Shown here piece by piece: positions 27,978 through 36,227 of a stretch of DNA of 64,000 bases. Position numbers and translations under genes: made by a program. The stretch covers positions 1 to 64,000 of the forward strand of contig NZ_JARVKW010000037.1 in assembly GCF_029813775.1 (NCBI RefSeq), given 5' to 3'. This stretch comes from Streptomyces sp. DH24. GTDB lineage: Bacteria; Actinomycetota; Actinomycetes; Streptomycetales; Streptomycetaceae. The notes beneath the pieces were generated by a model that worked only from the letters and a program-made list of their open reading frames with translations, did not search any database and had not been told where the DNA came from. Each line of letters starts with the position of its first letter. Position 1 is the stretch's first letter.

Positions 27978-28601
27978 ATGACCGAACATCCCGCACTAGA
28001 CGCCGCACGACTGCACTGCCGGTCACTGGAACTGGCCCTCGACCGGTTCCGCCGCAACGACCTCGACCGGATCGCGGACTGGGGAGCGGCCCTCGCCGAC
28101 GCCCTCACCGGCGGGGCACGGCTGCTCGCCGCCGGAAACGGCGGCAGCGCCGCCCAGGCCCAGCACCTCACCGCCGAACTCGTCGGCCGCTACCGCCAGG
28201 AGCGGCGCGCCTACTCGGCGATCGCCCTGCACGCCGAGACCTCCAGCGTCACGGCCATCGGCAACGACTACGGCTTCGACCACGTCTACGCCCGCCAGGT
28301 CACCGCCCACGGCCGGCCCGGAGACGTCCTGCTCCTGCTGTCCACCTCCGGCCGCAGCGCCAACCTGATCGCGGCGGCCGTCACCGCCCGGCAGGCCGGG
28401 CTCACCGTGTGGGCGCTCACCGGACGCGCCCCGAACCCGCTGGCCGAGGCCGCCCACGAGGCGCTGTGCGTCGACACCGACAGCACCGCGACCGTCCAGG
28501 AGACCCATCTCGTCGCCGTCCACCTGCTGTGCGAGTGCTTCGACGCGGTCGTGTCGACGCCCCTCGCGCGCCGCGCCGTCACCCCCGGGAGGGCGTCATG
28601 A
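27978..28601 (+). CDS. gmhA: Sedoheptulose-7-phosphate isomerase
   Basis: A 207-residue SIS-domain isomerase making D-glycero-manno-heptose 7-phosphate, the first step of ADP- or GDP-heptose synthesis. It shows LLAAGNGGSAAQAQHLTAELVGRY near residues 50-75, ALHAETSSVTAIGNDYGFD, DVLLLLSTSGRSANL and VQETHLVAVHLLCE with the metal/catalytic Glu-His. Zn-binding His/Glu residues of the family are present. Coupled to the next gene by ATGA. Confidence 0.92.
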   Translation: MTEHPALDAARLHCRSLELALDRFRRNDLDRIADWGAALADALTGGARLLAAGNGGSAAQAQHLTAELVGRYRQERRAYSAIALHAETSSVTAIGNDYGFDHVYARQVTAHGRPGDVLLLLSTSGRSANLIAAAVTARQAGLTVWALTGRAPNPLAEAAHEALCVDTDSTATVQETHLVAVHLLCECFDAVVSTPLARRAVTPGRAS

Positions 28602-29905
28602 CCGCACCGAAGCCGCTCGCCGTGGTCGGGGACGTCCTCCTCGACGAGGACATCGAAGGCGTCTCCACCCGCCTGGCACCGGACGCGCCCGCCCCCGTCG
28701 TCGACGTCACCGGCGACCGCCGCCACCCCGGCGGGGCGGGGGTGGCCGCCGCCCTCGCGGCGCGCGGCGGACGCGACGTGATCCTCGTGACGGCACTCGG
28801 CGACGACGCCGCCAGCGAGGCCGTACGCCGTGACCTGCGCGGCCGGGTCCGGCTGCTGGAGATCCCGCTGAACGGCACCCTGCCGGTCAAGACGCGGGTC
28901 CTGGCCGGCGGCCGTCCCGTCGTGCGCATCGACCGGGGCGGCGGCACGCCCGGCGGCCCCGAGGACACGATGCCGCTCGACGCGGTGCGGGACGCGCTTG
29001 CCGAGGCGCACGCCGTGCTGGTCGCCGACTACGGGCGGGGCACCGCCGACGCGCTGCGCCCGCACCTGCACTACGCGGCCCGTCACACGCCGCTGGTGTG
29101 GGACCCGCACCCCAGGGGCGACGCGCCGGTGCCCGGAGCGCGCGTCGTCACCCCCAACGCGGCCGAGGCGCGGGCACTGTGCCCCGGCGACGGCGGAACC
29201 TCGCTGGGCGCCTACGCCGAGCGCGGCGCACGGCTCGCGGAGCGCTGGCGGGCGGCGGGCGTCGCGGTCACGCTGGGCGAGCGCGGGGTCCTGCTCGCCC
29301 GGTCCGGCACCGGTACGCCCAGGCTCGTGCCGGCGCCGTACCAGGCCACCGGTGACCCGCGCGGCGCGGGCAACCCGGACCTGTGGCACACGCGGGCCCC
29401 GGCCCGCCCGGCCGACGTGCCCGGCACCGACGCGTTCGACCTGGCCGAGCGCGTACGGGCGCGCGGCGGCACGGTCGTCGCCACCGGCGGCTGCTTCGAC
29501 CTCGTGCACGCCGGTCACGTCGGCCTGCTGGAGAGCGCCCGGCGCATCGGCGACTGCCTCATCGTCTGCCTGAACTCCGACGCGTCCGTCACCCGCCGCA
29601 AGGGCCCCGGACGCCCGCTGAACCCGGCCGCCGACCGGGCCCGTGTGCTGGCCGCCCTCGGCAGCGTCGACGCGGTCGCCGTCTTCGACGAGGACACCCC
29701 GGAGGAGCTGCTCACCCGGCTGCGGCCCGACGTGTGGGTCAAGGGCGGCGACTACTCCGTCCAGGACCTGCCCGAGGCAGGCGTCCTGCGCGACTGGGGC
29801 GGTCAGGCGGTGGTCCTGCCGTACCTCGACGGCCGCTCCACGACCCTCCTGACCCGCCGCGCGGCCAAGGCGGCGGCGGGAGCCCTGCGCACCACGGGGT
29901 CGTGA
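28598..29905 (+). CDS. hldE: HldE-like heptose-P kinase/nucleotidylyltransferase, kinase domain damaged
   Basis: A 435-residue fusion. Residues 1-260 are a PfkB/ribokinase domain (VVGDVLLDEDIEG, HPGGAGVAAALAARGG, GARVVTPNAAEA). Residues 290-435 are a cytidylyltransferase-like domain (GGCFDLVHAGHVGLLES, VKGGDYSVQDLPEA, STTLLT). The kinase active-site motif GAGD is GAGN here (near residues 256-259), and about 45 residues that normally follow, up to the second domain, are missing. E. coli HldE has about 90 residues between GAGD and HAGH; here there are about 45. The kinase half may be inactive while the transferase half looks intact. Last gene of the cluster. Confidence 0.88.
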   Translation: MTAPKPLAVVGDVLLDEDIEGVSTRLAPDAPAPVVDVTGDRRHPGGAGVAAALAARGGRDVILVTALGDDAASEAVRRDLRGRVRLLEIPLNGTLPVKTRVLAGGRPVVRIDRGGGTPGGPEDTMPLDAVRDALAEAHAVLVADYGRGTADALRPHLHYAARHTPLVWDPHPRGDAPVPGARVVTPNAAEARALCPGDGGTSLGAYAERGARLAERWRAAGVAVTLGERGVLLARSGTGTPRLVPAPYQATGDPRGAGNPDLWHTRAPARPADVPGTDAFDLAERVRARGGTVVATGGCFDLVHAGHVGLLESARRIGDCLIVCLNSDASVTRRKGPGRPLNPAADRARVLAALGSVDAVAVFDEDTPEELLTRLRPDVWVKGGDYSVQDLPEAGVLRDWGGQAVVLPYLDGRSTTLLTRRAAKAAAGALRTTGS

Positions 29906-30448
29906 CGCCGCGGGCGTCGGCACGGAGGGCGGGGCAGCGGCGCGCCGTCCGGGGCCGCCCTGGTCGGCGCGCGACCGGCGGCATCGCTGATCCGGCGGGC
30001 CGCAAGTTCGGTCCCGGTCGGCCGACCACACGGGTGGGACCCGCGTCTGCCCTGGTCTGCGGGCCGGGGCGCGGCGGTCGGCACCGGGGCCCGGGGTCGG
30101 AGAGCTACCGACAGTTACGGCGCGGACCCCACCCCCCACCTCGCACCCCCCGCCTTCACCGCAAGGCCCGGTCCGCACAGTGGCGTCGTCGCCCGGAGGG
30201 CGGCCGCGTGGCGGGCGTCGCACGGCTGGCGCCACGTCGCCGACCAGGCCCGGGAGCAGCACGGCCCGGGAGCAGTACGGCCCTGGAGCGGTACGGCCCG
30301 GGAAGGGGACGGGCCGGGAAGGGGACGGCCCGGGAGCGGCACGACCCGGAAAGGTACCGCCGAGGAAGGGGACGGCCCAGGAAGGGGACGCCCCGGGAAG
30401 GGGACGGCCCAGGAAGGCACGGCCCGGGAACGGTAAGGCCCCGCCCCG
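29906..30448. other. Convergent spacer between hldE and MFS gene
   Basis: About 540 bases. The left part has no recognisable feature; the right part is a 12-copy 16-bp repeat. Open frames here are repeat-driven (GPGRGR, REGDGP) and rejected as genes. Confidence 0.55.
30246..30434. repeat. 16-bp tandem repeat, 12 copies
   Basis: Consensus ACGGCCCGGGAAGGGG; copies of 15-16 bases run without gaps from 30246 to 30434, for example at 30261, 30277, 30293 and 30309 onward. Variation is mostly in positions 8-16. Ends 14 bases before the MFS stop. The CCCGGG core allows short hairpins, so transcription from either side would give a structured RNA. Confidence 0.85.
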
Positions 30449-31804
30449 TCAGGCGGCCGTGCCCAGCGCCGCCCGGCCCGGCACGTCGCCCTCCTCCGCG
30501 CGGAGCACGACCGGCGCGGCCGTCCGGCCTTCACGCAGCACGTACCCCGCGCCGATCGAGCCGGCGATGATCAGCCCGCCCGCGACGAGCGCGCCCCGCG
30601 CACCGGCCAGCTCCATCAGCAGGCCGAGCGCGGGCGGCCCGCCCAGGCCCCAGACCGTGCCGATGCTGCCCCACACGCCGAGGACGCGGCCCCGCAGGCG
30701 GGCCGGGGGATCGGTCTGCAGGACGGCCGTACCGGCGGTGTCCGACACGGACTCCACCACGGCCATCGGTACGACGAGCGCCAGCAGCACGGCCAGCGAC
30801 GGAGACAGCCCCGCCACCACCTGGAGCAGTCCCCCCGCCGCCGCGAGGGCGCCCACGAGCTTCACCGAGGGTCGCCTCAGCCGCGCCCCGAGGACGGCGC
30901 CGAGAATGCCGCCGACGGCGAGCACCGTGGACACCGTCCCGAACGCCCCGGCGCCGCCGGCCAGCGGACCGGTGACGAGCACGGCCAGGGTCAGCGTGTA
31001 GTTGCGGCCGAAGACCGCGCTGACCCCGGTGACCCCGGCGAGCGCGAGCAGCCGGGGCCGCGTCACGAAGAACGCCAGCCCTTCCCGGACGGTCATGCCG
31101 GGTTCTGCGCTCCGCCGCTGCGCCGGCAGGGAGACCTTCGGGGCCGCGCCGGGGGCGGGCCGGAGGAAGGGGACGACCGCGGCCACGAACAGGAACGACA
31201 GCCCGTTCGCGAAGTAGGCGGCGGCCGTGCCGAGGAACCCGACCGTCACGCCCGCCATGGCGGCGCCCACGAGCCGTCCCGCCTGGTGCACCAGGGCGCC
31301 GACGCCGATGGCCGAGGGGACGTCCTCCACCGGGACGAGGTCGTTGCCCAGCAGGGCGCAGGCCGGGCCGTCCACCGTGGCGACGACGCCGGTCACGGCG
31401 GCCAGCACCATCAGCGTGGTCATGTCCAGCCGGTCCAGCGCCACCAGGACGGCCGTCACGAACGCGACGGCGCCGAGGAGGGCCTGGCTGACGGCCGCCG
31501 TCAGCTTCCGGGGCCAGCGGTCCACGGCGGCGCCGCCCAGCAGGCTCATCAGCAGCGCGGGAGCGGCCTGCACGGACATCGACAGGCCGGTCGCGGCGGC
31601 GGACCCGGTGATCTGCAGGACCAGCAGGTTCTGCACCGTGAGCTGCATCCACGTACCGGCGTTCGACACGAAGTTCGCGACGGACCACCAGCGCATGCTG
31701 CGGTGCCTCAGGGACCGCCACGGAGAGTGGGACGGCCGCCGGGCGGGCGCGGACGCGGGCACCGGCGTGGGTGCGGGCAGGGCGGGGGAGGGGGATGAAG
31801 TCAC
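30449..31804 (-). CDS. MFS transporter (EntS/MDR-like exporter)
   Basis: A 451-residue major-facilitator protein with about 12 hydrophobic segments. It shows MRWWSVANFVSNAGTWMQLT at helix 1, PALLMSLLGGAAVDRWPRKL (the loop 2-3 DRxxR/K signature near residue 100), and the usual two-fold halves split near residue 225. The Pfam MFS_3 type exports siderophores, drugs or lipids. GTG start at 31804 has only a weak ribosome site. It is divergent from the SDR-like gene at 32245. Substrate unknown. Confidence 0.87.
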   Translation of the reverse strand: MTSSPSPALPAPTPVPASAPARRPSHSPWRSLRHRSMRWWSVANFVSNAGTWMQLTVQNLLVLQITGSAAATGLSMSVQAAPALLMSLLGGAAVDRWPRKLTAAVSQALLGAVAFVTAVLVALDRLDMTTLMVLAAVTGVVATVDGPACALLGNDLVPVEDVPSAIGVGALVHQAGRLVGAAMAGVTVGFLGTAAAYFANGLSFLFVAAVVPFLRPAPGAAPKVSLPAQRRSAEPGMTVREGLAFFVTRPRLLALAGVTGVSAVFGRNYTLTLAVLVTGPLAGGAGAFGTVSTVLAVGGILGAVLGARLRRPSVKLVGALAAAGGLLQVVAGLSPSLAVLLALVVPMAVVESVSDTAGTAVLQTDPPARLRGRVLGVWGSIGTVWGLGGPPALGLLMELAGARGALVAGGLIIAGSIGAGYVLREGRTAAPVVLRAEEGDVPGRAALGTAA

Positions 31805-32244
31805 AGTGCGCTACTCGAAGACGAGTCGGAGGACTCAGCGGAGGGCACGACGGGAGCGGGGAACACCGGCTGCGCTGCGCGGTGGCTCCGTGTCGTGGGC
31901 CGGGAGGCGCCGACCATCGTGGCAGAAGGGACCGGCGAGTCGTCGCCGACGGTCTTCGCCCGGACGCCGCGCCCGGCCAAAGCCCGCCTCCAGGACGGGA
32001 TTTGCCGGCCGAGTGTGGTTGATCACAGGTCTCGGCCGCCGGATCGGAGGTGGCGCGGCGCACGTGACCGCGCCCACCGACGACCAAGGCCGGGCACCCG
32101 GGCCGCTCCCGCACCGGCGGACCCGGCGCACATCGCCCCGGGAGCACCTCCCGCACCGAGTGGCCGTCGGAGCATGAACGCGACTCGCCGGGGCACTCGT
32201 CGGCCCGTCGTCCGCGGTTGCGGCCGAGGAGGAAGGGCGTGCTC
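31805..32244. other. Divergent spacer, MFS / SDR-like gene
   Basis: About 440 bases, no supported gene. AT-richer around 32010-32030 (…GTGTGGTTGATCACAGG). Promoters for both directions are expected but not assigned. Confidence 0.45.
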
Positions 32245-33321
32245 ATGATGCCTACGACGACCTTCACCGGCACAGGATCGGCACCGGCACCCAGGACGGC
32301 CCCGTGGCGGCGGGCCCTGGTGACCGGCGGGGCGGGCTTCCTCGGCTCGCATCTGTGCGGGCGCCTGCTCGATTCAGGTGTCGAAGTCGACTGTCTCGAC
32401 AACCTCCGCACCGGCCGGCCCGGCAACGTCCGGCACCTGGCCGGACGCGAGTCCTTCCGGTTCCTCGAAGGCGACGTCGCCGATCCCGGCTGCCCCGCCG
32501 ACCTGCCGGGTCCGTACGACCTCGTCCTGCACCTGGCCGGCCCCGCCTCACCGCGGGACGAGGAGACCCACCTGCTGGAGACGCTGGACACGCGCAGCCT
32601 CGGCACCCGCAACGCGCTGGCCGTCGCCGACCGCGACGGCGCGCGGTTCCTGCTCGCCTCCTCGCCCGAGGACGACACCCGACCGGACCGCGACGGCCAC
32701 CCGCACGCCCTCGATCCGCTCGCCCCCCGCAGCGCCTGCGCCGAGTCCCGCCGCTTCTCCGAGGCCCTGGTCGCCGCACACGCCGCGCGCGGCAGCGACG
32801 CCGGGATCGTTCGGCTGTTCCACGCCTACGGGCCCCGGATGCGCCCGGACGACGGCCTGGCGATCCCCGTCTTCGTCGAGCGGGCCCTGGCCGGGGAGCC
32901 GGTGACGGTCCCCGGAAACGGTCGTCAGGTTCTCTCCCTCTGCTACGTCGACGACATGGTGGACGGCGTCCTGCTGGTCGCCGCGGGCCGCTCGGTGCGG
33001 CCGGTGGACCTCGGCGGGGACGAACAGGTCACGGTCGCCGACGTCGCCCGCAGGGTCGTCGAACTGACCGGGTCCGGCTCGCCGCTGGCCTTCGCCGACG
33101 GGCCGGCCGCCGACCCCGCGACCGGTCCGGAGCACTCGTCCGGCACCGGTCCGCGACCCGCGACCGGCTTCGCCCGAGAGCTGTTCGGCTGGGTGCCCAA
33201 GGTGGGCTGGGAAGAGGGCCTCGCGCGCACCGTCGCCGCCTTCACGCCCCGGCCGGAGCAGGCACCGTCGGAGCGCGTTGCGGTCACGGTCACGGGCAGC
33301 GCAGGGGAGTGGTCCGCGTGA
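32245..33321 (+). CDS. SDR nucleotide-sugar epimerase-like protein without catalytic Tyr/Lys
   Basis: A 358-residue paralogue of the gene at 20706 (shared GGAGFLGSHLC, RLFHAYGPRMRPDDG, LAGEPVTV…GRQ, SLCYVDDMVDG). The NAD-binding loop is intact, but the YxxxK pair is C165-AES-R169 and the Ser/Thr motif TSTSEVYG is replaced by ASSPEDDT. Hence it can bind a dinucleotide but should not catalyse SDR chemistry. ATG at 32245 follows GAGGAGGAAGG; a second ATG is immediately next. Coupled by GTGA to the next gene. No stop or frameshift, so it is maintained as a protein. Confidence 0.82.
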   Translation: MMPTTTFTGTGSAPAPRTAPWRRALVTGGAGFLGSHLCGRLLDSGVEVDCLDNLRTGRPGNVRHLAGRESFRFLEGDVADPGCPADLPGPYDLVLHLAGPASPRDEETHLLETLDTRSLGTRNALAVADRDGARFLLASSPEDDTRPDRDGHPHALDPLAPRSACAESRRFSEALVAAHAARGSDAGIVRLFHAYGPRMRPDDGLAIPVFVERALAGEPVTVPGNGRQVLSLCYVDDMVDGVLLVAAGRSVRPVDLGGDEQVTVADVARRVVELTGSGSPLAFADGPAADPATGPEHSSGTGPRPATGFARELFGWVPKVGWEEGLARTVAAFTPRPEQAPSERVAVTVTGSAGEWSA

Positions 33322-34238
33322 AGGCCCTGGTGGTCCCCGACGCCGGCTTCGACGGCACCCTCCTCGCGGGCCCGGCCGTGCGCGCCGTGTCCACGGGCGC
33401 CGACCACGTGACCCTGCTGTGCGACCCCGTCGGTGCCGCCGCGGCAGAGCTGCTGCCCCACGTCGACGCCGTCGTCGTACGCCGGGACGACGCGCCCGCG
33501 GTGGCGGACCCGGACGGCACGGCCGCCGAGGACGCCCTCGTGGACCGTCTGCGCGACGAGGCCTACGACGTGGCGCTCGTCCTCACGGGGCACGACGAAG
33601 GGCCGTTGCCGCTCGCCCGGCTGCTGCGCCGCGCCGACGTCGCGCGCATCGGCGCGGCGGGCACCGGCGGGCCCGACGGACCGCTCGACGTCCGGCACCG
33701 GCGGCTGCCCGGCCGGCACGAGGCGGAGGTGGCCCTCGACCTGGCCGCCGTGATGGGCTTCGCCCCGCGCACCGGCGACGACGGACGCCTGCGCGTGCTG
33801 CCCGCGCCCGACACCGCGACGCTGACCGGCAACGGCCCGTACGTCGTCGTGCACCCCGGTAGCGCGGCGGGCCCGCAGGACGTCGAGCGCTGCGCGGAGG
33901 CGGTCGACCTGCTCGCCGACGCCGGACACCGCGTCGTCGTGACCGACGGTCCGGGCGAGCCGGGCCCGACCCGTCGGGTCGGCGGCGCCACGGCCGTCGA
34001 CCTCGGCGGCCGGACGAACACCCGGACCCTGGCCGGGGTGTTCAGGGCGGCGGACGTCCTCGTCACCGGCGCCACCGGCCCGGCGCAGCTGGCCGCCGGG
34101 GTCGGCACACCCGTCCTCGCCCTGTCGTCGCCGGCCGAGCACCGGGTGCCGTACCGGGTCCCCGCGCTCCTCCTGGACGGGGGCACCGCCCAGGACGTGG
34201 TGCGGGGCGTGCAGAAGCTGATGAAGGCGCACGCGTGA
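33318..34238 (+). CDS. Degenerate GT9 glycosyltransferase-like protein
   Basis: A 306-residue paralogue of the GT9 at 24569, about 55 residues shorter. Alignment by eye is clear (LLAGPAVRAV, GDDGRLRV, YVVVHPGS, HRVVVTDGPGE, LAGVFRAADVLVTGATGPAQLAAGVGTPV). The acidic loop D-S-x-GD is DAGFDG, N of GNTGP is A, and the donor-site His (H269 in the other copy) is Q257. The C-terminal cysteine-containing tail is absent. GTG start overlaps the previous stop. It may have become a binding or scaffolding protein. Confidence 0.8.
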   Translation: MKALVVPDAGFDGTLLAGPAVRAVSTGADHVTLLCDPVGAAAAELLPHVDAVVVRRDDAPAVADPDGTAAEDALVDRLRDEAYDVALVLTGHDEGPLPLARLLRRADVARIGAAGTGGPDGPLDVRHRRLPGRHEAEVALDLAAVMGFAPRTGDDGRLRVLPAPDTATLTGNGPYVVVHPGSAAGPQDVERCAEAVDLLADAGHRVVVTDGPGEPGPTRRVGGATAVDLGGRTNTRTLAGVFRAADVLVTGATGPAQLAAGVGTPVLALSSPAEHRVPYRVPALLLDGGTAQDVVRGVQKLMKAHA

Positions 34239-34276
34239 CGCGTAGTCATGCCGAGGTGGTCACGCCTGGGTAGTCA

Positions 34277-34317
34277 CGCACGAGGGCCCGTCGCCGACGG
34301 CGACGGGCCCTCGTGCG
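34277..34317. terminator. Strong bidirectional terminator hairpin
   Basis: Perfect 19-base arms (34277-34295 and 34299-34317; CGCACGAGGGCCCGTCGCC and complement) with a three-base GAC loop, between convergent genes ending at 34238 and 34331. Confidence 0.9.
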
Positions 34318-34330
34318 AGGTGCGCTCCGG

Positions 34331-34891
34331 TCAGTGCTTGCCGCGTCCGGACAGCGCGTCCCTGATGCGGTCGACCAGTCCGGCGCCCGGCGCCAGCAGC
34401 TTGTTGGCCGGCGGCTTGTCGGGGGCGGACGGGTGCGGCCGGGTCGGGGCGGTCTTCTTCGCCTGCCGGATCTTGTCGCCCAGCTCGTCGAGCTTCTCCG
34501 GCGGGCAGGCCGCGCGCAGGCTGGGGAAGAGGTTCTCCTCCTCGTCGGCCACGTGCTCGCGGATCTCGGTCATCAGCTGCCCCATGAGCCGGTCGAACTC
34601 GGCGTCCGCCGGGTCGCAGCCCTCCAGGTCCTTCATGATGCGCTCGGCCGTGGCGTGGTCCTCGAGTTCCCTGTCGGCCATGGCGTCGCCGTTCGGCACG
34701 TGTTCGCGCACCGCCGGATACAGGTAGGCCTCCTCGGCCACCGAGTGCCGGATCAGTTCCATCGTGACCTGATCGGCGTAGACCTTGCGGTCCTTGTGCC
34801 CGGCCGGCAGTGCTTCGATCTTGCCGAAGAGTTCCTCGACCTCGCGGTGGTCCGTCACCAGTTCGTCGATGACGTTTCCTCCGTGTCCCAC
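34331..34891 (-). CDS. Hemerythrin (HHE) domain protein
   Basis: A 186-residue four-helix di-iron protein. Iron-ligand positions are visible as H (VTDHREVE), H..E (ELIRHSVAEEAYLYPAV), H (ELEDHATAE) and H..E (EIREHVADEEENLFP). The last 45 residues are a proline/lysine-rich tail. Such proteins sense or scavenge O2, NO or iron. I start at GTG 34891 (MGHGGNVIDEL) because GGAGGTGAAGG precedes it at good spacing and homologues begin this way; ATG 34906 is in frame. Confidence 0.87.
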   Translation of the reverse strand: MGHGGNVIDELVTDHREVEELFGKIEALPAGHKDRKVYADQVTMELIRHSVAEEAYLYPAVREHVPNGDAMADRELEDHATAERIMKDLEGCDPADAEFDRLMGQLMTEIREHVADEEENLFPSLRAACPPEKLDELGDKIRQAKKTAPTRPHPSAPDKPPANKLLAPGAGLVDRIRDALSGRGKH

Positions 34892-34982
34892 GTCCTTCAC
34901 CTCCATCGGGTCGTGGCGGCTCCGGGGGCGGACCCACCGGGGCTCGGGTCCCCAGCCTGCCGGGGACCTAACGCGGCGGGGT

Positions 34983-35516
34983 TCAGACCGGCAGCTTCGC
35001 CCGGACGCGGCCGACGGCCCCGGCCGGGCCCGCGCCGGCCATCAGGGAACGGCGCACCAGCTTCGCGTCGCGCCGCAGGTCGTGCGTGGCGTGCCGGCCC
35101 CGCCACAGCAGCGAGGGGTCGCCCGCGGTGTCGTCGGCCGCGATCAGCAGACCGCCCAGCATGGACAGGTTCTTCAGGAAGTGGATGCGCTGCTGGGCTC
35201 GTTCGCCGGGGTCGTCCGCCTCCCAGAAGCGGTGTGCCGCCAGGGTGGTGGGCACCAGCGTGGCCGCGATGGCCAGCGCGGCGATCCGGGGCATCCTGCC
35301 CGTCGCCAGCATCAGTCCCGCGCCGAGCTGCACGGCGCCGTTGAGCCGGACGAGGTCCTCGGTGCGGTCGGGCAGGGACGGAATGCGGTCGGTGACCGGT
35401 TGGGCGACGGGTTCGGCGGCGGGGGCGACCTCCTCGGGGTTGCGCACGGAATGCATGCCGCCGGCGAGGAACATCGAGGCCAGCATGGGCCGGCCGAGGA
35501 CGCGCAACACACTCAT
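34983..35516 (-). CDS. DoxX family membrane protein
   Basis: A 177-residue protein, MSVLRVLGRPMLASMFLAGGMHSVRNP at the N terminus (DoxX signature), then hydrophobic segments near 60-75 (NGAVQLGAGLMLATG), 78-92 (RIAALAIAATLVPTT) and 115-128 (FLKNLSMLGGLLIAA). It carries the conserved AHRFWE motif near 94. A basic tail is cytoplasmic. ATG 35516 preferred (GGAG upstream); ATG 35522 is possible. Adjacent to the hemerythrin gene on the same strand, suggesting redox/oxygen response. Confidence 0.83.
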   Translation of the reverse strand: MSVLRVLGRPMLASMFLAGGMHSVRNPEEVAPAAEPVAQPVTDRIPSLPDRTEDLVRLNGAVQLGAGLMLATGRMPRIAALAIAATLVPTTLAAHRFWEADDPGERAQQRIHFLKNLSMLGGLLIAADDTAGDPSLLWRGRHATHDLRRDAKLVRRSLMAGAGPAGAVGRVRAKLPV

Positions 35517-35727
35517 GGCCATCTCCAGGGTGTGGGTGGGTGTCGGTGAGTACGGCGCACGCCGGGTTCCCCGTCCGGGCGCGCCCTCACGCCGTGCCCG
35601 GTGTTGCGGCTGCCCGACCCGGGTGTGAGTGTGAAAGGGACGCTTCGGCGGCCGGTTCCTCGCGCTTCTGCGCGCTGCGGACCGGCCGCCTCTTTCCCCT
35701 GGCGGTCCTTTCCACGGCGGAGGCGAC

Positions 35728-36048
35728 GTGCACGACGAGCTCCCTGCTGCGGTCCAGCAGCCGGACACCCACCGCGACCGGATCAGGCAGCTGGAGAACA
35801 AGGTCGCCCAGCTGGAACAGGCCGTCGACTCCCACGCGGTGATCGACCAGGCGATCGGTGTGCTGGTGGCCGTGGGCCGGATGACTCCGGCCGAGGCGTG
35901 GGACGTGCTCCGGGAGACGTCGATGTGCACCAACATCAAGGTGCGGCACGTGGCCGACCTGGTGGTCACCTGGGGCGAGAGCGGCAGGCTCGCCGCGGAC
36001 ATCCGGGAGCAGCTGTCCATGAGGCTGGGGCATCGGCCCACGGCCTAG
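35728..36048 (+). CDS. Stand-alone ANTAR-type protein (copy 2)
   Basis: A 106-residue twin of the protein at 5138: coiled coil (RIRQLENKVAQLEQAVDSH) then ANTAR helices (VIDQAIGVLVAVGRMTPAEAWDVL … NIKVRHVADLVVTW). Same length and layout, roughly half of residues shared. No sensor domain. GTG at 35728 follows CGGAGG. A weak stress-promoter-like pair GTGT-N16-GGGTGT lies at 35601-35626. It is divergent from DoxX. Confidence 0.8.
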   Translation: MHDELPAAVQQPDTHRDRIRQLENKVAQLEQAVDSHAVIDQAIGVLVAVGRMTPAEAWDVLRETSMCTNIKVRHVADLVVTWGESGRLAADIREQLSMRLGHRPTA

Positions 36049-36227
36049 GAGGCGTTGGGGCTTCGCCGGTCCGGTCCAGGCCTCAACTGTCCCGCTTTCC
36101 AGTTTCGTCGGCCTTGAGATGTTGAAGAAGTGAACCATATGGCCTGTGGGGCGTTTTGCATCTTTTGTGGTGATGCGCTCAACTGGAAGTGGAAGGTACC
36201 GGATTCACCCGAGAGGGAGATGGTCGA

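Noticed and set aside
30246..30434. CRISPR array
   Set aside because: Units are contiguous with no spacers and no cas genes are near.
30180..31001. 273-codon plus frame over the 16-bp repeat
   Set aside because: Repeat-derived first half, then shadow of the MFS gene.
35601..35626. Fifth stress-type promoter, before the second ANTAR gene
   Set aside because: The -10 is GGGTGT rather than GGGTAC/T, so it is only mentioned as weak.
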